The notes under the pieces are model-generated. The model ran no database searches. It had not been told where the DNA came from and was given only the letters and a program-made list of their open reading frames with translations. A stretch of DNA of 64,000 bases from Virgisporangium aliadipatigenens (GTDB taxonomy: Bacteria; Actinomycetota; Actinomycetes; Mycobacteriales; Micromonosporaceae): NCBI RefSeq assembly GCF_016863615.1, contig NZ_BOPF01000024.1, forward strand, positions 62,001-126,000. The letters are read 5' to 3'. Made by a program: the position numbers and the translations under genes. Shown piece by piece: positions 33,730-42,757 of the stretch; within the stretch, counting starts at the first letter, position 1, and each line of letters opens with the position of its first letter.

Positions 33730-34935
33730 GTGCGTGAACCGCTTCGCTATCGGCACGGGGGAGTGGCCCCCGCGGCGATCTGCCGGGCGGTACTGCTGTC
33801 CCGCGCCGCCGTGGCGCTCACCGCGGCGGGCGTCGACCTGGTGCTCGTCGCCGGGCGGTGGAGCGCGGCCAACGTTCTCGTGCTCGTGGCGGCCGGCACC
33901 GTGGTCGAGCTGAGCGTGCTCACCCGGTGGCCCCGCGTGGTGCGCCGGCCGTTCCCGGTGATCGTCGTCGATCTGCTGATCGTGCTGGCGGTGCTGGTGA
34001 TGAGCGGCGGCGGGATGGCGTTCTTCACGTTCATCGTGGGGTCGTCCGCGCTGGCCGGATCGCTGCTGGGGCTGCGGGCACTGCCGCTGTGGATCCTGTA
34101 CACGGCGTCCGGGTTCGGGGTGGCGACGCTGGTCGTGGGCGAGTTCGAGCCGCCGCGGGAGGTGGCCGCGTTCGTGGTGGCGATGCCGATCGTGGCGATG
34201 CTCGCCGGGCTGGGTGCCGCGACGGCCACGTACGCACTGGCCCGCTACGTCGACCTGGCCGTGGAGGTCGTGGCCGCCGCACAGCGTTCGGCCGCCGCCT
34301 CCGAACGCGCCCGCCTCGCCCGCGAACTGCACGACTCGGTCGCGAAGACGCTGCGCGGGGTGTCGTTCGCGGCGCTGGCGCTGCCCAACTCGCTGCGCCG
34401 CAGCCCCGATCTCGCCGAGCAGCTGGCCAGCACCGTCTCGCAGGGCGCGGAGGCGGCCGCCCGGGAGGCCCGGCAGCTCATGCAGGGGTTGCGCGCCGAC
34501 CCGCTGGACCGCGACTTCGACGCGACCGTGCACCTGATCTGCCGTTCCTGGGCGGACGAGACCGGGATCCGCACCCGGGTGATGGCCTCCGCGGTCGAGC
34601 CGCCGGTCGCCCTGCGGTACGAACTGGCGCGCATCCTTCAGGAGGCGCTGCACAACGTGTCCCGCCACGCCCGTGCCACGCAGGTGACGGTGCGGCTGGT
34701 CAGGGAGGATGACATGGTGGAGTTGAGCGTGCGCGACGACGGCCTCGGATTTGCCATGCCGGACCTCGGGACCTTGCAGGGCGGCGGCCACTTCGGGATC
34801 GTCGGCATGTCCGAGCGGGCCCGGGCGGTCGGCGGCATCCTCCAGGTCTCCTCCGCCCCGCGGGCCGGGACGACGGTGGTGGTGCGGGTGCCCGTTCGGG
34901 CCGAGTCGCCGGTCATGCCGGAGCCGAGCCGGTGA
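33730..34935 (+). CDS. NarL-type sensor histidine kinase
   Basis: 401 residues. Several N-terminal membrane segments (about 20-175) form a sensing domain without a large outer loop. The HisKA_3 dimerisation helix carries the phospho-His at 201 in RARLARELHDSVAKTL. The ATPase domain has LARILQEALHNVSRHARATQ and DDGLGF. GTG at 33730 is preferred, with AAAGGA about 8 nt upstream; an ATG at 33721 is directly against that site. The stop overlaps the response regulator start by 4 bp, so the two form one two-component system. Confidence 0.88.
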   Translation: MREPLRYRHGGVAPAAICRAVLLSRAAVALTAAGVDLVLVAGRWSAANVLVLVAAGTVVELSVLTRWPRVVRRPFPVIVVDLLIVLAVLVMSGGGMAFFTFIVGSSALAGSLLGLRALPLWILYTASGFGVATLVVGEFEPPREVAAFVVAMPIVAMLAGLGAATATYALARYVDLAVEVVAAAQRSAAASERARLARELHDSVAKTLRGVSFAALALPNSLRRSPDLAEQLASTVSQGAEAAAREARQLMQGLRADPLDRDFDATVHLICRSWADETGIRTRVMASAVEPPVALRYELARILQEALHNVSRHARATQVTVRLVREDDMVELSVRDDGLGFAMPDLGTLQGGGHFGIVGMSERARAVGGILQVSSAPRAGTTVVVRVPVRAESPVMPEPSR

Positions 34936-35594
34936 TCACGGTACTGATCGTCGACGACAATCCGATCGTGCGTTCGGCGCTGCGCGGGTTCCTCGACTCG
35001 ACGGACCGGGTGACGGTGGTGGGCGAGGCCGGCAACGGGCACGAGGCGCTGGCCCTGGCCCGCCGAATGCGCCCCGTCGTGACGCTGCTCGACCATCGGA
35101 TGCCGATCGCCGACGGGCTGTCGGTGCTGCACACGCTCGCCGGATACACCAACGTGCTGGCGTTGACCAGCGACGAGAGCGAGACCGTCATTGCCGGGAT
35201 GCTGCGCGGCGGGGCGCGCGGGTATCTGGTGCACGGGCAGTTCGACCCGCCGGATCTGCTGCGGGCGGTGGAGTCCGTGGCGGCCGGCCAGGGCTGGCTC
35301 TCCCCGACGGCCGCGTCGGTGGCGGCGGCGGCCTTCCGGGCGGCCGACGACCGGGAGCGGGCGCGCCGCGAACGGGCCTCCCGCGAGGAGGAGGCGCGCA
35401 ACCGGTTCGGGCTGACGCCGCGCGAACGGGACGTGCTCAACCTGCTGTGCGAGGGGCTCGCCAACGCCAGCATCGCGCGGCGGCTGGACCTGACCGAGAA
35501 GACGGTGAAGAACCATCTGCACCACGTCTTCGCGAAGCTCCAGGTGTCGAGCCGCGCGGAGGCGATCGTGCGCTGGACGGGCCGCCGGGCATAG
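34932..35594 (+). CDS. NarL/LuxR-family response regulator with altered receiver
   Basis: 220 residues. The receiver has acidic pair DD near 8-9, phosphoacceptor Asp54 (LLDHRMP) and Thr79 (ALTSDE). The normally invariant Lys is His101 (YLVHGQF), which should change phosphorylation dynamics. An Arg/Glu-rich linker follows, then a LuxR HTH: LTPRERDVLNLLCEGLANAS and DLTEKTVKNHLHHVFAKLQV. GTG start overlapping the kinase stop. Targets are unknown; the divergent molybdo-oxidoreductase operon is a candidate. Confidence 0.88.
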   Translation: MITVLIVDDNPIVRSALRGFLDSTDRVTVVGEAGNGHEALALARRMRPVVTLLDHRMPIADGLSVLHTLAGYTNVLALTSDESETVIAGMLRGGARGYLVHGQFDPPDLLRAVESVAAGQGWLSPTAASVAAAAFRAADDRERARRERASREEEARNRFGLTPRERDVLNLLCEGLANASIARRLDLTEKTVKNHLHHVFAKLQVSSRAEAIVRWTGRRA

Positions 35595-35611
35595 GCCATC
35601 TGGGCCTTTCG

Positions 35612-35628
35612 GGGCCCGGGCTGGGCCC
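35612..35628 (+). terminator. Weak hairpin after the two-component operon
   Basis: GGGCCC at 35612-35617 pairs with GGGCCC at 35623-35628 across a 5-nt loop. The stem is short and has no T-run. Confidence 0.3.
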
Positions 35629-35659
35629 TGGGACTCAGGCCGCCGGTCCGGCGTGGATC

Positions 35660-35665
35660 TAGCGT
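35660..35665 (+). promoter_or_regulatory. Predicted -10 element for the DUF1996 gene
   Basis: TAGCGT ends 7 nt before the ATG at 35673, with no ribosome binding site. Leaderless initiation is likely. Confidence 0.5.
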
Positions 35666-35672
35666 CTGCGGC

Positions 35673-36689
35673 ATGTCCCCCGCACGCGCCGTCGCGCTCG
35701 TACTGATCGCGGCGGTCACCGCGACCGTCGTCGCCTGCAAACCGGGCGACAACGGCGCCAGTGGCGGGACCACCCAGCCGCCACCGTCCGCCTCGCCGGT
35801 GTGCCACGAGGGACACGACTGCTCGGCCGAACCGTCTGCGGGCACGTCGGTACCCGGGTCGCCGTCGCCCTCGGCACCCAACCCGACGGTGAGCGCGTCG
35901 GTGCCGGTGCCGACGTTCACGGACAAGCCGCCGCAGGCGCAGTACCGCGAGATCGGCATGAACTGCACGGTCAACCACCGGCTCAACGACGACCCCGTCG
36001 TCTTCCCCGGACAGCCCGGCGTGTCGCACAACCACAGCTTCGTCGGCAACCCGTCGACCGACGCGAACACCACCACCGCCGAGAAGCTCGTCGGCGGCCA
36101 GACCTCCTGCCAGGACAAGAAGGACGCCTCCGCGTACTGGTTCCCCACGCTGATGCAGAACGGCACCGTCGTGAACCCGGAGACGGTCACCGTCTACTAC
36201 AAGTCCGGCGTCAAGGACTACCGCACCGTGCAACCCTTCCCGGCCGGCTTCCGGCTGCTCGTCGGCGACATGCGGACCCCGTCGGCGGAACAGTTCGGCG
36301 GCACCTGGAACTGCACCGGCTACCTCGGCAAGGAGATCCCGCCGTCGTGCCCCTCCGGCTCGTCGCTGATCGTCCGCTACCAGGCACCGAGCTGCTGGGA
36401 CGGCGTGCACCTGGATACGTCCGACCACAAGTCGCACATGGCCTTCCCGGTCGACGGCAGGTGCACGGGCGACCACCCGGTGCCGCTGCCGATGTTCGAG
36501 ATGAAGGTGCCGTACAAGCTGCCGGGCGGGGTGACCGCCGGGCTCGCGTACTCGTCCGGGCCCTCGTACTCCTTCCACTACGACTTCATGAACGGCTGGG
36601 ACCAGCAGCGCCAGGCCGAGGTGGTGGCGCACTGCATCAACGGCGGCCGCCAGTGCAACGGCCTGGGCGTGGACCGGCACAAGCCTTGA
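35673..36689 (+). CDS. DUF1996 domain lipoprotein
   Basis: 338 residues. Lipobox VVAC with Cys22, a Pro/Ser/Thr linker with a CHEGHDC loop (about 44-50), then a DUF1996 domain: DDPVVFPGQPGVSHNHSFVG, TDANTTTAEKLVGGQTSCQD, AYWFPTLMQNG, and a C-terminal FHYDFMNGW. The His-rich SHNHSF motif and paired Cys suggest a secreted, perhaps carbohydrate- or metal-binding, fold. Its biochemical role is not established. It stands alone between a leaderless promoter and a strong hairpin terminator. Confidence 0.87.
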   Translation: MSPARAVALVLIAAVTATVVACKPGDNGASGGTTQPPPSASPVCHEGHDCSAEPSAGTSVPGSPSPSAPNPTVSASVPVPTFTDKPPQAQYREIGMNCTVNHRLNDDPVVFPGQPGVSHNHSFVGNPSTDANTTTAEKLVGGQTSCQDKKDASAYWFPTLMQNGTVVNPETVTVYYKSGVKDYRTVQPFPAGFRLLVGDMRTPSAEQFGGTWNCTGYLGKEIPPSCPSGSSLIVRYQAPSCWDGVHLDTSDHKSHMAFPVDGRCTGDHPVPLPMFEMKVPYKLPGGVTAGLAYSSGPSYSFHYDFMNGWDQQRQAEVVAHCINGGRQCNGLGVDRHKP

Positions 36690-36694
36690 TTCCA

Positions 36695-36731
36695 GGGGTG
36701 TCGCCGGGGGGACGGTCCCCGGCGACACCCC
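36695..36731. terminator. Strong hairpin terminator
   Basis: A perfect 15-bp stem, GGGGTGTCGCCGGGG (36695-36709) with its complement (36717-36731), and a 7-nt loop, 5 bp after the DUF1996 stop. It may serve both strands. Confidence 0.75.
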
Positions 36732-36792
36732 GCCTTTCGGGCGCACGACCGTTACTCCCGTCGCACCGCTTCGCTGCCGCGTCCGCGTGCAG

Positions 36793-37680
36793 TCATATGC
36801 GGGCGCCGCGGGCGGCTCGGATCCTGCGCAGCTCGGCGCGGACCTCATCTGGCTCCGTCGTGAGGCGGTGGTGCGTGAAGCGCACGACGTGGATGTCCAG
36901 CTGCGCCAGCGCGGCATCGCGTCGCAGGTCCCATTCGCGGGCCTCCCCGCTCGTGTGCCATCGCGCACCGTCCAGCTCGACGTCGACCCGCTCACGCTCG
37001 GCGAACACGTCGAGGTAGACGGTGCGACCCATCCGGTCGAGTCGAATCGGCACCTGTCGCCGCAGGGTGGGGTCGTCGAAGACGTGCAGCAGGCCCCACA
37101 TCTCCAACGGACTGTGGCAGCCGGCCTCGAGCAGGTCGAGCACGGTGCACAGGGTGCGCCGGTCCTTGAGCCGCGGCGCCGCGTCGAGCGCCGCGCGGAC
37201 ACGGAGTACCGTGGTGCGGCGGCCGGAGACCGCGGCGATCACCGGATTCCGCCGGTGCTCGGGCGGCAGCAGCGGCCAACTGTCCACAATGGACTGATCG
37301 AGCCGGGTCACCGGCAACCCGTGCCGCACCACGGGATCGAGGCTGGTGCGCCGATGCACGATGAGGTGGGGGCCGGGGCGTCGACGCTCGACATATGCGG
37401 GCACCGATGCGTGGACCGGCTCGTCGGGCGGCGCTTCGCGCAGCCCCCACAGATGCAGAGCGGCGGTGTGGCTGAGCGCCGCCTCCGGGCCGAGGTAGGC
37501 GAGGGCCGCGCGCCATCGGCTGAGCCGGTCGGTGTCGAGCACGTACGTCCGGGGATGCAGGCGTAACAGCGATCCACGCCGTCGCGCACGGGCCACCGCG
37601 AAACGCGACAGCGTGCCGCCCGACCGGGGCAGAAGCACACCTTCGCCCGCGGCGAGCGCAGCGGCAATATCGCGATTCAC
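36793..37680 (-). CDS. AbiEi-like / DUF559 (Vsr-fold) protein
   Basis: 295 residues. The N-terminal half resembles AbiEi-type winged-helix antitoxins (RSGGTLSRFAVARARRRGSL, then LRLHPRTYVL, AALAYLGPEAALSHTAALHL, WGL). The C-terminal ~90 residues match the DUF559 endonuclease-like fold (VYLDVFAERERVDVELDGAR, then WH, RRDAALAQLDIHVVRFTHHR). Proteins like this are common and usually without a toxin partner in actinobacteria; none is adjacent here. The GTG at 37680 is the best start; a TTG 41 codons upstream is possible. It is the first gene after the glpK terminator and is slightly less GC-rich upstream. Confidence 0.75.
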   Translation of the reverse strand: MNRDIAAALAAGEGVLLPRSGGTLSRFAVARARRRGSLLRLHPRTYVLDTDRLSRWRAALAYLGPEAALSHTAALHLWGLREAPPDEPVHASVPAYVERRRPGPHLIVHRRTSLDPVVRHGLPVTRLDQSIVDSWPLLPPEHRRNPVIAAVSGRRTTVLRVRAALDAAPRLKDRRTLCTVLDLLEAGCHSPLEMWGLLHVFDDPTLRRQVPIRLDRMGRTVYLDVFAERERVDVELDGARWHTSGEAREWDLRRDAALAQLDIHVVRFTHHRLTTEPDEVRAELRRIRAARGARI

Positions 37681-37754
37681 CAGACGATCGTCCGCCGCCG
37701 CTCGGCCTCTGTCGACGATGCACGACGCCCTGTGGATAACCCACGGAGATCGTT

Positions 37755-37801
37755 GGTAACACTGTTGCGCGACACGCCGACAGCCCCGCAACAGCCTTAC
37801 C
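37755..37801 (-). terminator. Imperfect hairpin terminator after minus-strand glpK
   Basis: GGTAACACTGTTGCG (37755-37769) pairs with CGCAACAGCCTTACC (37787-37801) at 13 of 15 positions, just beyond the glpK stop. Confidence 0.55.
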
Positions 37802-37809
37802 AATGATCT

Positions 37810-39321
37810 TCAGGAGGCCTTGGGGCGAAGCCAGTCGAACGTGCGCTCCACCGCTCTCTGCCAGTTGTCGTACTCGTCCGCGCGGAGCTCGGGGTCCATC
37901 GAAGGGAGCCACTGCGCGGCCCGGTGCCAGTTGCGGCGGAGGTCGGCCAGGTCGGGCCAGTAGCCCACCGCCAGGCCCGCGGCGTACGCGGCACCCAGCG
38001 ACACCGTCTCGGCCACCATCGGGCGCACCACCGGCACGTCCAGCACGTCCGCCACGAACTGCATGAGGAGATTGTCGGCCGTCATTCCACCGTCCACCCG
38101 CAGCGAGCGCAGCGCCAGCCCCGAGTCGGCGTTCATGGCGTCGACGACCTCACGCGTCTGCCAGCCGGTCGCCTCGAGCACCGCACGGGCGAGGTGTCCC
38201 TTGGTGATGTACGACGTCAGCCCCACGATCACCCCGCGCGCCTCGGAACGCCAGTGCGGCGCGAACAGCCCCGAGAACGCCGGCACGATGTAGCACCCGC
38301 CGTTGTCCTCGACGGTGCGTGCGAGGGTCTCGATCTCCGGCGCGGTGCCGATGAGCCCCAGCTGATCCCGGAACCACTGCACCAGCGAACCGGTGATCGC
38401 GATGGACCCCTCGAGCGCGTACACGGGATCGGCGCCGGCGATCTGATAGGCCACTGTGGACAGTAACCCGTGCGTCGAGCGCACCGGCGCGCTGCCGGTG
38501 TTCAGAAGGAGAAAGCTGCCTGTGCCGTAGGTGCATTTCGCATCGCCCGGCGCGAAGCACGTCTGCCCGAAGAGCGCGGCCTGCTGGTCCCCGAGTGCCG
38601 CCCCGATACGCACGCCGGGAAATGCCTCCACGGCCCGCCCGTACACCTCGGAAGAAGAGCGGATCGACGGGAGCATCGCGCGCGGAATGTCGAAGAAGGC
38701 CAACAGATCGTCATCCCACGACAGCGTCCGCAGATCCATCAACATCGTGCGACTCGCGTTGGTCACGTCCGTCACGTGCAGGCCGCCGGAAGGCCCGCCG
38801 GTCAGGTTCCAGATGAGCCACGTCTCCATGGTCCCGAAGAGCACGTCGCCCCGCGCGCAGCGTTCGCGCAGTCCGGGGGTGTGGTCGAGCAGCCAACGGA
38901 CCTTGGGGGCGCTGAAGTAGGTGGCCAACGGCAGGCCGCTGCGCACCGCCACCTCGGGGGCGAACGGTTGCGCGGCCAAAGCCGACACCAATTCGTCCGT
39001 GCGGGTGTCCTGCCAGACGATCGCCCGGGAGACCGGGATTCCGGTGTGCCGGTCCCACAGGACGGTGGTCTCGCGTTGGTTCGTGATGCCCACGGCGGCG
39101 ACCTGTTCGGGCCCGATGCCCGCCTGCCGCAACGTGCGCGGCCCCAACTGCTGCACCGCCCGCCAGATCTCGACGGCGTCGTGCTCGACCCAGCCGGGGC
39201 GCGGAAAGTGTTGGTGGTGCTCGCGTTGCTGCACGGAGACGAGCTGTCCCCGGCGGTCGAAGACGATGCATCGCGTCGAGGTCGTGCCCTGATCGATGGC
39301 CACCACATATGACTCGGTCAT
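37810..39321 (-). CDS. glpK: Glycerol kinase (first copy)
   Basis: 503 residues, full length for FGGY glycerol kinase. Seen: the N-terminal phosphate motif DQGTTSTR near 9-16, [19 protein letters not shown], the substrate-site region [21 protein letters not shown] with the catalytic Asp, and the C-terminal adenosine motif [16 protein letters not shown]. It phosphorylates glycerol to sn-glycerol 3-phosphate in the cytoplasm. The gene lies 88 bp downstream of the IclR-type regulator on the same strand, so the two may be one transcript. It is clearly distinct in sequence from the second copy, so not a recent duplicate. Confidence 0.93.
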   Translation of the reverse strand: MTESYVVAIDQGTTSTRCIVFDRRGQLVSVQQREHHQHFPRPGWVEHDAVEIWRAVQQLGPRTLRQAGIGPEQVAAVGITNQRETTVLWDRHTGIPVSRAIVWQDTRTDELVSALAAQPFAPEVAVRSGLPLATYFSAPKVRWLLDHTPGLRERCARGDVLFGTMETWLIWNLTGGPSGGLHVTDVTNASRTMLMDLRTLSWDDDLLAFFDIPRAMLPSIRSSSEVYGRAVEAFPGVRIGAALGDQQAALFGQTCFAPGDAKCTYGTGSFLLLNTGSAPVRSTHGLLSTVAYQIAGADPVYALEGSIAITGSLVQWFRDQLGLIGTAPEIETLARTVEDNGGCYIVPAFSGLFAPHWRSEARGVIVGLTSYITKGHLARAVLEATGWQTREVVDAMNADSGLALRSLRVDGGMTADNLLMQFVADVLDVPVVRPMVAETVSLGAAYAAGLAVGYWPDLADLRRNWHRAAQWLPSMDPELRADEYDNWQRAVERTFDWLRPKAS

Positions 39322-39409
39322 GGCGATCCCTCGCTTCGCTCGGGGGCGCCAAGACCGAGGCGCGGAGAGCGTTTCTGATGCCCGGCCTCTCCGCTTCGCT
39401 CCGAACCGG

Positions 39410-40180
39410 TCATGTTCGTAAACCTCCGAGGTCCCGGGAGATGGCCCGGGCGGCGTCCCGGACGTACCCGATGAGTGTGGGGTCGGGCCGGCCGCGGGCG
39501 TCGCAGACGCGTTCGGTGGGCCCGGATATGCCGATGGCGCCGACGACGAGGCCGCCGTGGCCCCGGATCGGCGCGGCGATGCCGGCCTCCTCGGGGTGGT
39601 ACTCACCCGCTTCGGCGGCCCATCCCGACTCCCGGACCGTCGCGAGCGCGCGGCCGAGACCGCTCTTCGTCACGGTCTTGCGGGTGAACGCCGTGAGTTC
39701 GCCGCGCACCGCCACGATGGCGGCGGCGGCGTCCCAGGCGAGCAGCACCTTGCCGAGAGCGGTCGCGTGCAGGGGGAGGAGTGAGCCGACATCCAGCGTT
39801 TGAAACGTGTCGTCGGGTCGGAAGACGTGGTGGACGACGAGCACCTTGCCGTCGAGAACGGTGCCGATGCGCACCGCCTCGCCGCTGCGGGACGCGAGCG
39901 GGTCCGCCCAGTTGATCGAACGGGACCGGAGTTCGTTGACGTCGAGGTAGCTGCTGCCGAGGTGGAGCAGCGCGGCACCGAGCTGGTAGCGGCCGGACGC
40001 GGTGTCCTGCTCCACGAAGCCGACCTGTTGGAGGGTGCGCAGGATCCCGTGGGTGGTGCCCTTCGCCAGTTCGAGCGAACGGGATATCTCGCCCATGCCG
40101 AGCTTTCCCGAACTGCTGGCCAGTAGGCGCAGAATCGCGGCGGCCCGCTCTATCGACTGGATCGCTCCCGGCACGCCCAT
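39410..40180 (-). CDS. IclR-family regulator of glycerol genes (GylR-like)
   Basis: 256 residues. N-terminal winged helix: [20 protein letters not shown], then [21 protein letters not shown]-terminal IclR effector domain: [14 protein letters not shown] and [20 protein letters not shown]. This is the family of GylR, the glycerol-operon repressor in Streptomyces, and the position between glpK and the divergent glpF-glpK-glpD supports that role. A GAGG ribosome site lies about 9 nt before the ATG. Its operator probably lies in the 146-bp gap to glpF. Confidence 0.9.
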   Translation of the reverse strand: MGVPGAIQSIERAAAILRLLASSSGKLGMGEISRSLELAKGTTHGILRTLQQVGFVEQDTASGRYQLGAALLHLGSSYLDVNELRSRSINWADPLASRSGEAVRIGTVLDGKVLVVHHVFRPDDTFQTLDVGSLLPLHATALGKVLLAWDAAAAIVAVRGELTAFTRKTVTKSGLGRALATVRESGWAAEAGEYHPEEAGIAAPIRGHGGLVVGAIGISGPTERVCDARGRPDPTLIGYVRDAARAISRDLGGLRT

Positions 40181-40227
40181 GACCGTAGACCTCACGAATG
40201 GTGTTCGACAATGCCGACCGTCGTTCG

Positions 40228-40256
40228 TTGACGGCGCGCTGTGCTCTCCATACGGT
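40228..40256 (+). promoter_or_regulatory. Housekeeping-type promoter of the glpF operon
   Basis: TTGACG (-35, 40228-40233) and TACGGT (-10, 40251-40256) with exactly 17 bp between them, about 70 bp before the glpF start. It is the best -35/-10 pair in the window. ACGAA (from 40196) and TTCGT near 40224-40228 flank it imperfectly and may be part of an IclR operator. Confidence 0.65.
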
Positions 40257-40326
40257 CCTGACACAGCGCCTCTTGTAACCACCGCGAAACGCGACGGTGA
40301 CAGTGGCCCGGCGTCAGGAGGGACGC

Positions 40327-41166
40327 ATGGCGCAAAGGCTGAAGGTCCCCGGTCTGCTCGGCGAGTTGGCCGCCGAGTTCACCGGGACCCTCGTTCTGAT
40401 CCTCTTCGGTTGTGGTGTCGTCGCGCAGGTCGTGGCGGGTGGCACCGGTGACGTCCAATCCATCCACTGGGCCTGGGGTCTCGGCGTCGTCTTCGGCGTG
40501 TACGTGGCGGGCCGGATCAGTGGAGCACACCTCAATCCGGCGGTGACCCTCGCGCTCGCCGTCTTCAAGGGCTTCGAGTGGCGCAAGGTCGCTCCGTACG
40601 CGGCCGCGCAGTTCCTCGGGGCGTTCGTCGCCGCTCTCATCGTCCGGTGGAACTACGCCGAGGCGCTGGCGAAGTTCGACCCCGGCAACACCGAGAAGTC
40701 GCAGGGTGTCTTCTCGACCCTGCCGGCGAGCGCGCTCGGCGTGTCCGAGTGGGGCGGCTTCCGGGACCAGATCATCGGTACCGCCATCCTGCTGTTCCTG
40801 ATCCTGGCCGTCACGGACGTGTTGAACACCCCGCCGGGGGCCAACCTGGCGCCGTTCATCGTGGGGCTGATCGTGGTCGCGATCGGCATGGCGTGGGGCG
40901 TCAACGCCGGGTACGCGATCAACCCGGCCCGTGACTTCGGTCCGCGGCTGGCGTCGTTCCTGACCGGCTACGAGAACGCCTTCCAGGACACCACGGGCTA
41001 TCCGTACTTCTGGATACCCATCGTCGCCCCGCTGATCGGTGGCGTGCTCGGTGCGGGCCTGTACCAGGTGCTCATCGGCCGGTTCCTGCCGGACGCGGAG
41101 CCGGAGCCCGGCAGACTGCCCACTGTGGACGGTGACGAAGCCGCCCGGATCCCCGCCGCGCGTTGA
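40327..41166 (+). CDS. glpF: Glycerol facilitator (MIP/aquaglyceroporin)
   Basis: 279 residues, six membrane segments plus two half-helices. Channel motifs are NPA at 70-72 (SGAHLNPAV) and NPARD at 199-203 (YAINPARDFGPRL); the Asp after the second motif is typical of glycerol rather than water channels. It lets glycerol diffuse into the cell, where kinase traps it. Start ATG at 40327 behind AGGAGGG with 4-nt spacing; an upstream GTG lacks one. First gene of the glpF-glpK-glpD operon. Confidence 0.93.
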   Translation: MAQRLKVPGLLGELAAEFTGTLVLILFGCGVVAQVVAGGTGDVQSIHWAWGLGVVFGVYVAGRISGAHLNPAVTLALAVFKGFEWRKVAPYAAAQFLGAFVAALIVRWNYAEALAKFDPGNTEKSQGVFSTLPASALGVSEWGGFRDQIIGTAILLFLILAVTDVLNTPPGANLAPFIVGLIVVAIGMAWGVNAGYAINPARDFGPRLASFLTGYENAFQDTTGYPYFWIPIVAPLIGGVLGAGLYQVLIGRFLPDAEPEPGRLPTVDGDEAARIPAAR

Positions 41167-41207
41167 CCGCGCCGATCCCGTGACCCGATCAGGAGGAACA
41201 CCCCCAG

Positions 41208-42725
41208 ATGGCTGATTTCGTCGGTGCCGTAGACCAGGGCACCACCAGCACCCGATTCATGATCTTCGACCACGGCGGCAACGTCGTCGGCATGCATCAG
41301 CTCGAACACGAGCAGATCCTGCCGCAGGCGGGCTGGGTCGAGCACAACCCCGTCGAGATCTGGGACCGCACCACCACGGTCATCGCGACGGCGTTGCGCC
41401 AGGCCAACCTCTCCGCCACCGACCTGGCCGCGCTCGGCATCACCAACCAGCGCGAGACGGCCGTGGTGTGGAACCGCCGCACCGGCCGCCCGTACTACAA
41501 CGCGATCGTGTGGCAGGACACCCGCACCGACCGCATCGCCTCCGCGCTCGAACGCGACGGCAAGGGCGACGTCATCCGCCGCAAGGCCGGCCTGCCGCCC
41601 GCCACCTACTTCTCCGGCGGCAAGATCCAATGGATCCTGGAGAACGTCGAGGGCGTGCGCGAGGCCGCCGAACGCGGCGACGCCGTCTTCGGCAACACGG
41701 ACAGCTGGCTGCTGTGGAACCTCACGGGCGGCGCCGACGGCGGCGTGCACGTCACCGACGTCACCAACGCCAGCCGCACCATGCTGATGGACCTGGAGAC
41801 CCTCTCCTGGGACGACGAACTGCTGTCGTTCTTCAACATCCCGCGCGCGATGCTGCCGGAGATCCGGCCGTCGTCCGATCCCAACCGGTACGGGGTGACC
41901 CGCGCCGGCGGCCCGGTCGGCGGCGAGGTCCCGCTGACCGGTGACCTCGGCGACCAGCAGGCCGCGACGGTCGGCCAGGTCTGCTTCAGCCCCGGCGAGG
42001 CGAAGAACACCTACGGCACCGGCAACTTCATGCTCCTCAACACCGGCACGGAACTGGTGCGCAGCAACAACGGGCTGCTCACCACCGTGTGCTACCGGTT
42101 CGGGGACCAGGCGCCGGTGTACGCGCTCGAGGGGTCGATCGCCGTCACCGGTTCGGCGGTGCAGTGGCTGCGCGACCAGTTGGGCATCATCCGGCAGGCG
42201 AGCGACAGCGAAACCCTTGCCGCACAGGTGAACGACAACGGCGGCGTGTACTTCGTGCCGGCGTTCTCCGGACTGTTCGCGCCGTACTGGCGTTCGGACG
42301 CGCGGGGCGCCATCGTGGGGCTCTCCCGCTACAACACCAACGCGCACGTGGCGCGGGCGACCCTGGAAGCGATCTGCTACCAGACCCGCGACGTGCTCGA
42401 CGCGATGAACTCCGACTCCGGGGTCGCGCTCGACGTGCTCAAGGTCGACGGCGGGATCACCGCCAACAACCTGTGCATGCAGATCCAGGCCGACGTCGTG
42501 GGCGTTCCCGTGAGTCGTCCGGTCGTGGCGGAGACGACCGCGCTCGGGGCCGCGTACGCCGCGGGGCTCGCGGTCGGCTTCTGGAAGAACACCGACGAGC
42601 TGCGGGAGAACTGGAACGAGTCGCAGCGCTGGCAGCCGTCCTGGACGCAGGAACAGCGCGACGAGGGCTACGCCCGCTGGAAGAAGGCTGTGCAAAGGAC
42701 CCTTGACTGGGTAGACGTCGACTAA
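41208..42725 (+). CDS. glpK: Glycerol kinase (second copy)
   Basis: 505 residues. DQGTTSTR near 8-15, [28 protein letters not shown] with the catalytic Asp, and [16 protein letters not shown]. It carries a short insertion ([15 protein letters not shown]) before the GDQQ motif compared with the minus-strand copy. Downstream of glpF and upstream of glpD, it is the operon's canonical kinase. AGGAGGA lies 11 nt before the ATG. Confidence 0.93.
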   Translation: MADFVGAVDQGTTSTRFMIFDHGGNVVGMHQLEHEQILPQAGWVEHNPVEIWDRTTTVIATALRQANLSATDLAALGITNQRETAVVWNRRTGRPYYNAIVWQDTRTDRIASALERDGKGDVIRRKAGLPPATYFSGGKIQWILENVEGVREAAERGDAVFGNTDSWLLWNLTGGADGGVHVTDVTNASRTMLMDLETLSWDDELLSFFNIPRAMLPEIRPSSDPNRYGVTRAGGPVGGEVPLTGDLGDQQAATVGQVCFSPGEAKNTYGTGNFMLLNTGTELVRSNNGLLTTVCYRFGDQAPVYALEGSIAVTGSAVQWLRDQLGIIRQASDSETLAAQVNDNGGVYFVPAFSGLFAPYWRSDARGAIVGLSRYNTNAHVARATLEAICYQTRDVLDAMNSDSGVALDVLKVDGGITANNLCMQIQADVVGVPVSRPVVAETTALGAAYAAGLAVGFWKNTDELRENWNESQRWQPSWTQEQRDEGYARWKKAVQRTLDWVDVD

Positions 42726-42757
42726 ACCCGATACAAGGCGGGGCGAGGGGAAACGTT

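Noticed and set aside
37279-37294. TGTCCACA-like sequence considered as a DnaA box
   Set aside because: No cluster of TTGTCCACA boxes, no AT-rich region, and no dnaA/dnaN nearby; it belongs better to the recurring TCCA/TGGA motif.
36793-37680. Complete type IV toxin-antitoxin system
   Set aside because: No AbiEii-type nucleotidyltransferase toxin lies on either side.
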